Source: Beijerinckiaceae bacterium
GTDB taxonomy: Bacteria > Pseudomonadota > Alphaproteobacteria > Rhizobiales > Beijerinckiaceae
Length of the DNA: 64,000 nucleotides
NCBI GenBank assembly: GCA_030684835.1
Contig: JAUXWZ010000109.1
Location: 49,517-113,516 of the forward strand
Reading direction: 5' to 3'
Shown one piece after another: positions 16,024 to 24,971 of the stretch. The translations under genes and the position numbers were made by a program. The notes below the pieces were generated by a model. The model saw only the letters and a program-made list of their open reading frames with translations. It was not told the DNA's origin and searched no databases. How positions within the stretch are numbered: the stretch's first letter is position 1; each line of letters begins with the position of its first letter.

Positions 16024-16361
16024 GCGTCTCGCGGCTTCGCGCGGACTTCTGGGTTTCAGCTTACCTGCGCCGTTGCGCACTCGAGGGCGCGTTTGGCACG
16101 TTGCGTAAGCGTGGCGCAGCGGAAGCTGGAGCAATTTTCGTTGTACTAGACTGTCTTGATGGCCGGATGGCCGTCTTTGGCCCTGCGCCTCAAAGCGAGG
16201 CGGGCGATGACGGTGTGCGACGGTTCGCGCGGCTTCATAACGAAGACTGGATCGATGGCGCCGCGAGCGCGCAGATCGTTGCGCGCGAACGCAAGTTCGA
16301 CTCTGATCTGTGGATCGTCGACATTGAGGACCGGCAGGGCCGATCTTTCCTCGACTTTTAG
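16020..16361 (+). CDS. DUF1491 family protein
   Basis: The 113-residue protein shows the DUF1491 pattern: RADFWVSAYLRRC, RGAAEAGAIFV, LDGRMAVFGPAP and, near the end, LWIVDIEDRQGR. It starts at GTG 16020 in a GTGA overlap with the preceding gene, making a three-gene coupled unit with the DivJ-like kinase. Function unknown; small, soluble, alphaproteobacterial. Confidence 0.85.
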   Translation: MSVSRLRADFWVSAYLRRCALEGAFGTLRKRGAAEAGAIFVVLDCLDGRMAVFGPAPQSEAGDDGVRRFARLHNEDWIDGAASAQIVARERKFDSDLWIVDIEDRQGRSFLDF

Positions 16362-16478
16362 CGTGTCATGAGCAAACGCGGCCTGCCGTTTCCTTTGATT
16401 CAGAGTATTCGTCGTCTACACTATGAGACGCTGTTCTGATCGTGCTTGCAAACGTATGCCGGATCGCCAAACCAGCGA

Positions 16479-17621
16479 TCATGGAAGGCGCCGTCGCAGA
16501 ATGACCTTCGTTTTTGTGGGTTGCTTCGTCAGGGTTTGAGCCGGTTTTGAATCGGCCGCGCGTACGCCTTGCGCCAGGGGCTCTGCACGACGCTCTGACA
16601 TTCCGGGGTATGTCGAGATGCGAGAGCGCGCGCCCGTAATTTCGTATAAGAGTGCGCCCGCCACCATGCCCGGCGTTTCGGCAACGATGAGCGAGAGATC
16701 GCGCACACGTTGGTATGAATGAGAAATCGTACTTTCGCAGCACAGGAAAATGCGGATGGCTTCAGCCTGCGTGGCGCCGACGAGTGCGAGCAAGAGCGCC
16801 AGCGGTTCGCCGTTCTTGTCATTCAGAAGCATCTCCACGATGTCCGCGCGAAGCGCCGTTTTATGGGAAAGAGCTGATATGAATTCAGGCCACTTTCGAT
16901 CAATTGAAAGGTTCAGCAAGTCAGCCATCAAGGCCTCGTCGCGCGTCATTTCAGCGGTTGCGCGGCTCAAGGAGGCGCGGCGCGCCGCGATGATGAGGCG
17001 CGCGCGTTCAGCTTGCGACGCAGCAAGAAATCCCTCGGAAGGCGACGAGGCGGGCAGCGCTTTCGCCTGAAGCTTTTCGGCGTAGATGCGGTCGGGCCTG
17101 GCTTCACTTTTGACCGACTCGACAATGGCGTTTGTAATTGCGGCTGTCGGATTTTCAGCCAGAACGCGGGTTACGTTCGGGTCGTTGCGAGCGATGAGCG
17201 CCTCAGAGACTGGCGCAGCAAGCTGCGCGCGGTTCGCCAAGGCGACGGCAGACGCGCGGTCGCCGATAAGCGCAGCCTGGAGTTGATCTTCCAGCGGAAA
17301 ATTGCAGGCATGTTCGAGCAGCAAAGTAGCGCAAGGCGGATCGTTCTCGGCTAGCTTCGCCAACACTGCGCGCGGAGCCATGGGATGGCGCGCAAGTTTC
17401 GCGGCGACATAAAGCCGCGTTGAGGGACCAGCGTCAGGAATGATTTGAAGCGCAAGCTCGCGAAAGCGTTCGACATCTTCATCAAGCAGGTCTTCCCGCA
17501 GGCAGAATAAATCCGTCAGCGCCCGCAGGACAGCAGGCCGGGCTGTCATGCGCTTTCGACCATGCGTGGCGCGAATGGGCGTGTTGGGGGCCTTCGTAGG
17601 GGGTCGATCGACCGGATTCAT
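16479..17621 (-). CDS. DUF2336 domain protein
   Basis: The roughly 380-residue protein is helical and repeat-like, with the DUF2336 features LTDLFCLREDLLDEDVERF, the repeated PxAPRAVLAKLAENDP-type motifs and ARNDPNVTRVLAENP. Such proteins are widespread in Alphaproteobacteria and resemble HEAT-like scaffolds; the role is unknown. Start ATG 17621 is chosen over one 12 codons upstream because no conserved sequence precedes it. A CtrA-like box lies 52-68 bases upstream. Confidence 0.75.
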   Translation of the reverse strand: MNPVDRPPTKAPNTPIRATHGRKRMTARPAVLRALTDLFCLREDLLDEDVERFRELALQIIPDAGPSTRLYVAAKLARHPMAPRAVLAKLAENDPPCATLLLEHACNFPLEDQLQAALIGDRASAVALANRAQLAAPVSEALIARNDPNVTRVLAENPTAAITNAIVESVKSEARPDRIYAEKLQAKALPASSPSEGFLAASQAERARLIIAARRASLSRATAEMTRDEALMADLLNLSIDRKWPEFISALSHKTALRADIVEMLLNDKNGEPLALLLALVGATQAEAIRIFLCCESTISHSYQRVRDLSLIVAETPGMVAGALLYEITGARSRISTYPGMSERRAEPLAQGVRAADSKPAQTLTKQPTKTKVILRRRLP

Positions 17622-17672
17622 CAGGGCGCCGCCAGCAAAATAGGTAGGAAGTGGCACCTTAGCTCACGTTCG

Positions 17673-17689
17673 TTGACGAACCATTAACC
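17673..17689. promoter_or_regulatory. CtrA-like box between DUF2336 and the small gene at 17760
   Basis: TTGA-N7-TTAACC, one mismatch to the CtrA consensus TTAA-N7-TTAAC, in the gap between two divergent genes. The core CGAnCCATTAACC is nearly the same as the box upstream of pleC. Confidence 0.4.
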
Positions 17690-17759
17690 AAGCAGGCCGT
17701 TCAATGGCGCTGATGAATCGCGCCGGCGATCCAGTTCGGATCAACCCGGAGAAGAAAAC

Positions 17760-17942
17760 ATGACAGTCATTTTAAAATTCCCCACTGAAGCGCGCGTCCC
17801 CGCTGTTCCTGCGATGCAGGGTGAGGGCGCGCAAATCCTGTTCTTTACCGGCGTTCGCTACGAGCGCGCCGCAGCGGCGGAAATCAAGGCTCCACGACGC
17901 CCGCGTCGCCGTCGCCCGCAGCGCAGTACGAAGAGCGCCTGA
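17760..17942 (+). CDS. Small conserved-looking protein
   Basis: A 60-residue ORF with a good ribosome site (GGAGAAG, 6 bases upstream). The first half holds ILFFTGVRYER, a pattern I have seen in small Rhizobiales proteins; the tail is very basic (RRPRRRRPQR). No function is assigned. Confidence 0.55.
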   Translation: MTVILKFPTEARVPAVPAMQGEGAQILFFTGVRYERAAAAEIKAPRRPRRRRPQRSTKSA

Positions 17943-17962
17943 TTAACAACCCGGCGCCGCCT

Positions 17963-18541
17963 TCAGTCCGGCGTCTGTTGCTGCGCGCATGTGAGAGAGG
18001 CCAGCCTTCGACTTGCGGCCTCCACGTCAGATGAATCCATGATCACGCTCCGCGCAATCACGTAGCCGACTTGCGTCGGGCTCAAGAGCCGCAATTCCTG
18101 CACCGTTTCGTCATCGGGCGTTGCGCCCTCGATAGCTTCCAGTTGTGCGCCGGTGACGATCAGCGCATCGAGCTTGCCGCGCAGTCCGCCACGATCATTC
18201 AGTCCGTAGAATGCGGCGCCGCGTCGATCATGAAACGACACGATAACCAGCCCTTCGCCTGAGAAGTCCGCGGTCACGCGCACCGGGCCGGCCGCCAGAT
18301 CGTAAACGCATGCCCCGGCGAAAGTGCGCGGGTCTTCAAATGGCAGAAGCGTTTCGCCCGCTGGATCTCGCTCCAGCAGGGTGAAGCTGTTGGGCTGCAT
18401 CGCACGCGACAACCGCGACCATGCGTCGTCGGAAGAAAAATAAGGCAACGCGAAAATAGATGCGAGATGAATGAGCGCTGCGAAGACGAGCGAGCCAACG
18501 ACATAGGGCAACCAGTCCATTACGAGGTCGCGGTCCTTCAC
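17963..18541 (-). CDS. Membrane-anchored protein paired with the DUF1214 gene
   Basis: From GTG 18541 the product has 192 residues: one membrane segment (DWLPYVVGSLVFAALI), then a soluble part with DPRTFAGACVYDL and VSFHDRRGAAFYGLNDR. It starts in a GTGA overlap with the DUF1214 gene stop and has AAGGGGAG upstream. I recall this pair, sometimes labelled DUF1254-like plus DUF1214, as conserved in Rhizobiales. Likely envelope role; unknown. Confidence 0.65.
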   Translation of the reverse strand: MKDRDLVMDWLPYVVGSLVFAALIHLASIFALPYFSSDDAWSRLSRAMQPNSFTLLERDPAGETLLPFEDPRTFAGACVYDLAAGPVRVTADFSGEGLVIVSFHDRRGAAFYGLNDRGGLRGKLDALIVTGAQLEAIEGATPDDETVQELRLLSPTQVGYVIARSVIMDSSDVEAASRRLASLTCAQQQTPD

Positions 18542-19116
18542 GAACAGCTCCCCTTGCTGATGGCAGGCATCTGCTCCCGCGCCATCACGCCGGCCGCTGC
18601 GCTGCCAGTCGCGTCGTAAAGGCGCAGCATCAGTTGAAACGGTTCGTTGCGCGCAATCGGCAACCAATTGCCCGCGCGCGCCTCGCTCGCCACGGCGATT
18701 TCAAAACGACCGTCCTGATCGCGCACAATCTCGATGGAGGATATCGCGTTGCGCCCTACGGCGTTGGCGATCGGTTTGCCGTTGCGATCGAGGGAGGAAA
18801 GTGTCCACAGGCGCGCGGCCGGTATGGCGCCGCCGATCGTGTATGCGCAGCGCGGATCAAGTCTTGCGCCGTCATCGTCAACACTGGCGAAAAAGGTTAG
18901 TCCCTCGGCCTGGCTGAGGGGGGACTGGCCGGTGCGCGCGCGCGCTGCGCGGGTGTAGGGATCAGCATCAGCATACGCCGCCCGCGGATTGCCGCGCCAA
19001 GGGCCAAGCTCTACGAATCCGAATGAAACCCCGCCGCCGAGTGCGTACCAGGTTGCGCCAAGTCCAAGCGCGGCGCCAAAGAGGGCCGCGACGATTGTTT
19101 TCAGCAATCCGGTCAA
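18538..19116 (-). CDS. DUF1214 domain protein
   Basis: The 192-residue protein has an N-terminal membrane segment (about residues 6-27) and a DUF1214-type domain with DADPYTRAARART, LDPRCAYTIGG, and WLPIARNEPFQLMLRLYDAT, the typical C-terminal signature of the family. It faces the periplasm by prediction. First gene of a coupled pair. Confidence 0.8.
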   Translation of the reverse strand: MTGLLKTIVAALFGAALGLGATWYALGGGVSFGFVELGPWRGNPRAAYADADPYTRAARARTGQSPLSQAEGLTFFASVDDDGARLDPRCAYTIGGAIPAARLWTLSSLDRNGKPIANAVGRNAISSIEIVRDQDGRFEIAVASEARAGNWLPIARNEPFQLMLRLYDATGSAAAGVMAREQMPAISKGSCS

Positions 19117-19302
19117 CTGGAAGATCCGTCACGCCGCGCGCGGCCGCATGGTCCGGCCCTCGCTACAGGAATCGCACTCCGGGCCGTTGGGCGCAAGTGC
19201 GGGGGAGTGGTTGGAGCCGTACCAAAGTTTGGGGCGGTGGAAGCGCAACGCTTGCATGCTTTCGCGTCGGCGCTAAAAAGATGCCCAACAAGGGAGAAAT
19301 CA

Positions 19303-20343
19303 ATGCTCAAGGCAGTTCGGTTCGGCTTCGCCGCGACGCTGGCGCTCGCAGGCGCCTCGCTCGCAACCCCCATGGCCGCGGGCCCCGCAATCGCGCAGGA
19401 CGGGGCGGCGTTTTATAAGGGCAAGACGGTTCGCTTCGTCGTCGGCGTCGGGGTTGGCGGCGGTTTCGATGCCTACGCCCGCATGATCGCTCCCTACCTG
19501 GGCAAGGCGTTGGACGCGACGATCGTCGTCGAGAATCAGCTTGGCGCCGGCGGCCTGGTTGCGCTGAACCGCATTTCCACCGCTCAGCCCGACGGCTTGA
19601 GCCTCATGATCGTCAACGGAACGCCAGCGGCCCTTGGCCAGCTCCTTGATCAGCAGAATGTGCGCTACGACCTGACGAAACTCGAACACCTCGGCGTCAT
19701 CGCCGCCTATCCCTGGGTTTGGCTTGTCGGCAATCATTCGCCGGTGAAGACGCCCGCCGATGCGCAGACTGCGAAATTGCGCTGGGGCGGCGTGGGTCCC
19801 ACTGATGGTCCCGCCGATGGCGCCCGCATCACATGCCACGCCCTCAAGCTCAATTGCCAGATCGTGCTGGGCTACAAGGGCAGCGCCGACATCGCGCTGG
19901 CGATGGAGCGCGGCGAGATGGACGCGATGTACATTTCGGATTCGTCCGCCGCCCAGTATGTGAAGGGCGGACAGGCGCGCGCGGTCGCCGCCATGGGCGC
20001 CAAGCGGTCTGCGCTTCTCCCCGATACTCCCACGATCTTCGAAGCTATGAAGCTTGATGACGAGGCGCGTTGGTGGCTCGAGTTCCGCATGAGCATCAAC
20101 GACCTTGGCCGCATTCTCGTAACGACGCCGGGCGTGCCTGCCGATCGCCTCGCCGTTCTGCGCGAGGGCGTTCGCCAGGCGCTCACCGATCCCCAGCTGA
20201 TAGCCGAAGGCGCCAAGACGCAGCGCCTGGTGGATTTTCAGCCGCCAGAAGTCGCGCGCGATCTTGCGACGAAAGCTCTGGGGCAGGCGACGCCGGAAAT
20301 GCGTGAGCGCGTGCGCAAGATTGTGCTGCCGGAAGAAAAGTGA
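19303..20343 (+). CDS. TctC-type tripartite tricarboxylate transporter binding protein
   Basis: The 346-residue periplasmic protein has a signal peptide ending near AIA-QDG and the TctC/Bug pattern: GKTVRFVVGVGVGGGFDAYAR near the mature N-terminus (here with an unusual extra Gly-rich loop), ENQLGAGGLVALNRI, and the two-lobed fold. AGGGAGA precedes ATG 19303. No TctA or TctB membrane subunits lie near it, so it is an orphan binding protein, as is frequent for this family. Ligand unknown. Confidence 0.85.
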   Translation: MLKAVRFGFAATLALAGASLATPMAAGPAIAQDGAAFYKGKTVRFVVGVGVGGGFDAYARMIAPYLGKALDATIVVENQLGAGGLVALNRISTAQPDGLSLMIVNGTPAALGQLLDQQNVRYDLTKLEHLGVIAAYPWVWLVGNHSPVKTPADAQTAKLRWGGVGPTDGPADGARITCHALKLNCQIVLGYKGSADIALAMERGEMDAMYISDSSAAQYVKGGQARAVAAMGAKRSALLPDTPTIFEAMKLDDEARWWLEFRMSINDLGRILVTTPGVPADRLAVLREGVRQALTDPQLIAEGAKTQRLVDFQPPEVARDLATKALGQATPEMRERVRKIVLPEEK

Positions 20344-20355
20344 GGTTGGGCTGAC

Positions 20356-20381
20356 GCTTCTACCTGCTTGCAGCCAGAAGC
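20356..20381. other. Hairpin between convergent genes
   Basis: GCTTCT and AGAAGC enclose CTGC/GCAG in the 75-base gap between the binding-protein gene and otsB. There is no T-run, so it is only a weak terminator candidate. Confidence 0.25.
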
Positions 20382-20418
20382 GCTCACCGTCTCCTGACCC
20401 GGACTCTGCCGCTGCGCC

Positions 20419-21195
20419 TCAGCGCAGTTTCAGGTCCGCCACTACATCGCGGGGTAGTTCGCGAGACCATTGCAGGATCAGCGCGCGCACCTGGCGCGCG
20501 TTGCCAAGGCGAAAAGTCGCGGCTGTTTTCTCCGGCCCTATTTTCACACTGTAGCCCCCGCGCGCATTCACGATGCGGAAGGCGTCTTCATCGGTCACAT
20601 CGTCGCCGAAGACGATGGGCGTGCGGCCGGCGAAGGGCGCCAAGTCCATCAGCACGTCAATGGCGCCGCCTTTGTGAAAACCGACCGGCAATATTTCGGC
20701 GACAGATTTGCCCCACTGCACGCGGAAGTCCTCGCCAAGCTGAACCATTTCTTCTTCCAGCCGGTCGCGAATTTGCGTTTCGGATTCAGGCGCCAGGCGC
20801 CAATGAACCGCTACGCTCTGCGACTTGTCTTCGATGATGGCCTGCGGCCATTGCGCGGCGCACACGCGCAAGTTTTCAACTGCGGCGCGCAGACGATGGG
20901 ACGGCGGTTCTCGCTCCAATACCCGCCCGCCCGTGCGCACCTCAAGCCCATGCAAGCCGGCAGCGTCGAACACCAATGGCGCGAAATGGGCATCGAGCGT
21001 CGCAAGGTTGCGGCCGCTGACAAGCGCCAATGCCCCGTCAACTTTATCGCGCAAGCGCATCAGCGCGTCGCGCAATTCTGAGCTGACGAAGACGGCGTCG
21101 GGCGTTGCCGCGATGTCAACGAGCGTGCCGTCAAAATCGAAGAACAGGGCCGGATCGGCTGATGGCTTTTCGGGAGCGTCGAAGTCGTTTGTCAT
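20419..21195 (-). CDS. otsB: Trehalose-6-phosphate phosphatase
   Basis: The 258-residue HAD-family phosphatase has the nucleophile motif DFDGTLVDI (near residue 20), LVSGRNLATL, and the metal-binding motif FGDDVTDEDAF near residue 200, which is typical of OtsB. It removes the phosphate from trehalose 6-phosphate in osmoprotectant synthesis. The synthase otsA is not in the window. It lies 43 bases upstream of the PBP1A stop-side neighbour, same strand. Confidence 0.93.
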   Translation of the reverse strand: MTNDFDAPEKPSADPALFFDFDGTLVDIAATPDAVFVSSELRDALMRLRDKVDGALALVSGRNLATLDAHFAPLVFDAAGLHGLEVRTGGRVLEREPPSHRLRAAVENLRVCAAQWPQAIIEDKSQSVAVHWRLAPESETQIRDRLEEEMVQLGEDFRVQWGKSVAEILPVGFHKGGAIDVLMDLAPFAGRTPIVFGDDVTDEDAFRIVNARGGYSVKIGPEKTAATFRLGNARQVRALILQWSRELPRDVVADLKLR

Positions 21196-21238
21196 ATAAC
21201 CGGAAACGCGCAGTTGCGGCGAAGGTTCCGCTGCGGTG

Positions 21239-23509
21239 TTAGGGAAGGCGCGAAGATCCGAGCCTCACACTGGGCGATGGAGCGCCGAGTCCTTCCGCGA
21301 ACTTGCGTTCTGGCGCGAGCCCGCTTGCCGCGCCGCGCTGCCGGGCTCCGCTGGCGCGCATCATGTCCTCGATGCCGCCAAGCGCTTCAAACGACCGGCG
21401 GGACAAAAGGGCAGGGCGCAGCGCGGGCCCAAGCTCGCTGCGTCCAGCAGCCGCAGAGGCGACGGCGGGCGCTGGGGCCGGGCCGGACTGAACGCCATAA
21501 GGGTTCTTCAACTCGATCCCGCTGTGGGCATATTCCATCACAGACTTCCACGTCCGCGCCGGCAATGAGCCGCCGGTCATGTTGCGGGTGGACGTGGAAT
21601 CGTCGTTGCCAAACCATACCGTGCCGACAAAATTTCCCGTGTAGCCGTTAAACCACGCGTCCTTGTAGGCGTTCGTCGTGCCGGTTTTGCCAGCCGCCTG
21701 AATGCCGGGCAATTGCGCCGCGCGCGCCGTGCCCGCGTTCACCACTTCCTTCATCATGTTGTTCAACGCCGCGATGTGCATGGCGTCGACGACGCGCGTT
21801 GGCGCGGGCGCATCTGTGTCGTGGCGGTAGATCACCTGATCCTGCGAATTGCGGATTTCAATTGCGGCCCACGGTGTCGCGCTCATGCCGCCGTTAGCCA
21901 GCACGGCGTTTGCCGCCGCCATGTCGATGGCTTTCACTTCGCCCGCCCCTAGGGGCAGAGAAACCGTGTCGTTCAGCGGGGTGTTGACGACGCCCATGGC
22001 GCGCGCAAGCTCGACGATTTTCTGGCGGCCGAGCGCTGAGATGCGGGCTTGATGGTAACCGGCGCCGCGCGGCCAGTAATTCTCTCCCACTTTCAACGTC
22101 AGCCACACAGCCGCCGTGTTCAGCGAACGCTGCAACGCGTTGAGCATCGGCACGCGTCCCGCGCCCGCGCCGCCATAATTGTTTGGGCACCAGTTGCCGA
22201 TGCAAATAGTCGATGCGTCAACGACCGAATCGGCCTTGAAACGACCCGTCGCGAGCGCTGCTAGATAGACGAACGGTTTGAAGGACGACCCCGGCTGTCG
22301 AGCGGCGTCCGTCGCGCGGTTGAACTGGCTTTGTCCATAATCGCGCCCGCCCACGATGGCGCGCACGGCGCCGTTAGGCTCCATCACAACAACGGAGGCT
22401 TGTTCTGCGCCATATTGCCGACCGAACTGACGCAGGATGTCCTCGACCACGCCGTCCGCGTGTTTCTGCAGCCCGTTGTCCAGCGCAGTCCGCACGGTCA
22501 GCACGCGGTCGGACCCCAGTCGGCCTTCATTGGCGAGCCGCTTGATCTCCTCGAAGGCAAAATCGAGATACCAATTGGGGGCAAACTCGCGCGCCCGCTC
22601 CAGCGGAGTCGCAGGGTTCTGGCGCGCCGCGTAAATCTGGCCCTGCGTCAGGAAACCTGCGTTGACCATGTTCTGCAGCACGTCATTCGCGCGTCCACGC
22701 GCAGCGGGCAGATTGATGTGCGGCGCAAAGCGCGACGGCGCCTTGAACAGGCCCGCGAGCATTGCGGCTTCCGCCAGCGTCACATCGCGAATGGACTTGC
22801 CGAAATAAAATTCAGACGCGGCCTGAATGCCGAAGGCGCCGCCGCCCATATAGGCGCGGTCAAGATAGAGTTTGAGAATGTCGTTCTTGCTGAGCCGCGC
22901 TTCGAGCCAAACCGCGAGAAAGGCCTCGCGCACCTTGCGGTCAATCGTGCGCTCGTTGGACAAAAAGAGGTTCTTCGCAAGCTGCTGGGTTATCGTTGAT
23001 CCGCCCTGCACGACGCCGGACTCGCGCGCGTTGACCGAGAGCGCCCGCATAAGGCCTATGGGGTCGATGCCCCAATGTTCGTAGAAACGCCGGTCCTCTG
23101 TCGCAAGCACCGCCTGGACGACGATTTCCGGGAATTGGTCGAGCGGCGTTGAGTCGTCGTGACGGATCCCGCGATGACCGACAGGCTGGCCGTGACGGTC
23201 AAGAAAAGTGACTGCGAGATCCTGTTGCTTCAGCCAGTCTTCGGACGTCTCTTGCATGGCGAGCGTGGCGAGCGACAGCATGAGCACGGCGCCGACTGCG
23301 CCCATGGTCATGCCCTCGCTAGCGCCCTCAACCAGAAGGCGCCGCCACCCGCGAACCCGAAAACGGTCCATATATGTGTTGAAATTGTCCCAGCGCTCCC
23401 GCGCGCGCTGGCCGCTCTCAAAAAGTGTATCGTCAATCCAGGAATCGAACGCCAGAAGAGCGCGTTTCCCACGCCTCTTCCATCCGCCTTCCTGTAAATC
23501 GTTGAACAC
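21239..23509 (-). CDS. mrcA: Penicillin-binding protein 1A
   Basis: The 756-residue class A PBP has a cytoplasmic N-terminus of about 65 residues, one membrane segment, a GT51 glycosyltransferase domain (EDRRFYEH near 137, GGSTITQQLAKN near 173) and a transpeptidase domain (SSFKPF near 406, SLN near 465, KTGTT near 606). It polymerises and cross-links murein in the periplasm. All catalytic motifs are intact. A CtrA-like box lies about 50 bases upstream. The C-terminus ends in an Arg/Ala-rich tail. Confidence 0.93.
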   Translation of the reverse strand: MFNDLQEGGWKRRGKRALLAFDSWIDDTLFESGQRARERWDNFNTYMDRFRVRGWRRLLVEGASEGMTMGAVGAVLMLSLATLAMQETSEDWLKQQDLAVTFLDRHGQPVGHRGIRHDDSTPLDQFPEIVVQAVLATEDRRFYEHWGIDPIGLMRALSVNARESGVVQGGSTITQQLAKNLFLSNERTIDRKVREAFLAVWLEARLSKNDILKLYLDRAYMGGGAFGIQAASEFYFGKSIRDVTLAEAAMLAGLFKAPSRFAPHINLPAARGRANDVLQNMVNAGFLTQGQIYAARQNPATPLERAREFAPNWYLDFAFEEIKRLANEGRLGSDRVLTVRTALDNGLQKHADGVVEDILRQFGRQYGAEQASVVVMEPNGAVRAIVGGRDYGQSQFNRATDAARQPGSSFKPFVYLAALATGRFKADSVVDASTICIGNWCPNNYGGAGAGRVPMLNALQRSLNTAAVWLTLKVGENYWPRGAGYHQARISALGRQKIVELARAMGVVNTPLNDTVSLPLGAGEVKAIDMAAANAVLANGGMSATPWAAIEIRNSQDQVIYRHDTDAPAPTRVVDAMHIAALNNMMKEVVNAGTARAAQLPGIQAAGKTGTTNAYKDAWFNGYTGNFVGTVWFGNDDSTSTRNMTGGSLPARTWKSVMEYAHSGIELKNPYGVQSGPAPAPAVASAAAGRSELGPALRPALLSRRSFEALGGIEDMMRASGARQRGAASGLAPERKFAEGLGAPSPSVRLGSSRLP

Positions 23510-23549
23510 GCTGATCTCTCAGATTCAGGGGTATTCTGCCTGCGCCGTC

Positions 23550-23566
23550 TTAGCACATTGTTAACC
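23550..23566. promoter_or_regulatory. CtrA-like box upstream of PBP1A
   Basis: TTAG-N7-TTAACC, one mismatch to the CtrA consensus, 41 bases before the PBP1A start and in the gap shared with the divergent YcgN-family gene. Confidence 0.35.
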
Positions 23567-23616
23567 TGCTTGACGACGTCCGCAGCAAGCCCCATGCCGT
23601 CGAAGGGCGCCTCAAA

Positions 23617-24219
23617 ATGGCGCAAGGTGTCGTGATGCTGGACTCGCAGAATAAGAAGAAAGCCGCGCTTGCCGCTGCTGGGCAAGCCGCGCCAGAGGCA
23701 GGCGCAGACGCGTCTCCCTTTTGGCGGCAGCCGCTTGAGGATATGTCGCGCGCGCAGTGGGAATCGCTGTGCGATGGCTGCGGGCGCTGCTGTCTTGTCA
23801 AACTGGAAGACGAGGACACCAGCGAGATCCACTTCACCAGCATCGCCTGCCGTCTGCTGGACGCCGGCTCGTGCCGCTGTTCCGATTATCCCAAGCGCAA
23901 GGCCAAGGTGCCCGATTGTGTGAAGCTCACGCCCAAGCGGGTGCGCGAGATTTCATGGTTGCCGCCGACCTGCGCATATCGCCTCGTGGCCGAAGGGCGC
24001 GATCTTTTCTGGTGGCATCACCTTCTGTCGGGCTCGCGCGACACGGTGCATCAGGCCGGCGTCTCCGTACGCGGCCGCGTGGCGGCGGGCGAGGACGCCG
24101 TGCCCTTCGAGGAAGTGCTGGACTATATCGTCGACTGGCCGGGCAAGATTCCGAAAAAGTCGGTTCAGGCTCCGGTGGGCGCGGCGCCAAAAAAGCCGAC
24201 ACCGAAACCCCGAAGCTAA
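23617..24219 (+). CDS. YcgN/UPF0260 family cysteine-cluster protein
   Basis: The protein of up to 200 residues carries the UPF0260 cysteine pattern: CDGCGRCC, then [17 protein letters not shown] and VPDC, with [15 protein letters not shown] and [10 protein letters not shown] further on. The clustered cysteines probably bind metal; the cellular role is unknown. A second start at 23635 has AAGGTG just upstream and may be the true one. The stop is 4 bases from the convergent Crp/Fnr stop. Confidence 0.85.
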   Translation: MAQGVVMLDSQNKKKAALAAAGQAAPEAGADASPFWRQPLEDMSRAQWESLCDGCGRCCLVKLEDEDTSEIHFTSIACRLLDAGSCRCSDYPKRKAKVPDCVKLTPKRVREISWLPPTCAYRLVAEGRDLFWWHHLLSGSRDTVHQAGVSVRGRVAAGEDAVPFEEVLDYIVDWPGKIPKKSVQAPVGAAPKKPTPKPRS

Positions 24220-24223
24220 ATCG

Positions 24224-24919
24224 TCAGAAAATGCGATTCAGCCGCTCGATCTCGGCGGCGATCCTGTCCGAATCGGCAATGCGCACGATGCGTCCATCAA
24301 TGTCGATGCCGATGTTCTTCAGGCGCGCGAAGGAGCGCGATAACGTCTCCTGCTTCAGGCCAAGCGAGGCGGCGATGACGCCCTTCGTGTAAGGCAGGCG
24401 CGCCTCCGCGTTCTTTGCGTGCGCGGGAACAAGCGACATCAGGAAACGCAGCACGCGCTGGTCGGCCGTTTGCGCTTTCAGCGCTTCGATTTCGTCCATC
24501 AGCGCCCAGATTTTCGCCGATGATTCATGAAGGATAGAGAGCGCCAATTCCGGCGCCTCGCGAGCCGCTTGCGCCACCACGTGCGCGGGCAGGCGCACGA
24601 TGCGCGTCGGGCTTGCGGCTTCCGCAGTCGTCGTGTGTTTGTCGCCCAAAACCGCGACGGACTCGGCAAATGTCTCACCGCGGCCGAAGATGTGGATCAC
24701 TGTCTCGTCGCCATTCGCCGACAGCCGCGTCAGCTTCACGAAGCCTTCAAGAACGACCATCACCCATTTTGCCTGATCGCCCTGACGAACAATCGTGTCG
24801 CCCTTCACGTAGCGATCGAAGCGAATGCTGTCGGCAAGTTTCGCGAATGTTTCGTCGGAGAGGGGCGCAAACAGCGGCAGGGTGCGCAAAAGCGCCAGAT
24901 CCTTGGCCTGCGGCGTCAT
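24224..24919 (-). CDS. Crp/Fnr family transcriptional regulator
   Basis: The 231-residue protein has a cyclic-nucleotide-type beta-roll (IVRQGDQAKWVMVVLEGFVKL, then FGRGETFAE), a long dimerisation helix, and a winged helix with recognition helix LGLKQETLSRSFARLK. The Fnr-type N-terminal cysteines are absent, so it does not sense oxygen through an Fe-S cluster. GGGGATCAAG precedes ATG 24919. Target genes cannot be told. Confidence 0.88.
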   Translation of the reverse strand: MTPQAKDLALLRTLPLFAPLSDETFAKLADSIRFDRYVKGDTIVRQGDQAKWVMVVLEGFVKLTRLSANGDETVIHIFGRGETFAESVAVLGDKHTTTAEAASPTRIVRLPAHVVAQAAREAPELALSILHESSAKIWALMDEIEALKAQTADQRVLRFLMSLVPAHAKNAEARLPYTKGVIAASLGLKQETLSRSFARLKNIGIDIDGRIVRIADSDRIAAEIERLNRIF

Positions 24920-24971
24920 CTTGATCCCCTAAAATCGCGGCGCGAACAATCACAAGAAACGCTTCGTGTCA

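Noticed and set aside
22331..22999. 222-codon plus-strand frame
   Set aside because: Antisense to the conserved catalytic region of PBP1A.
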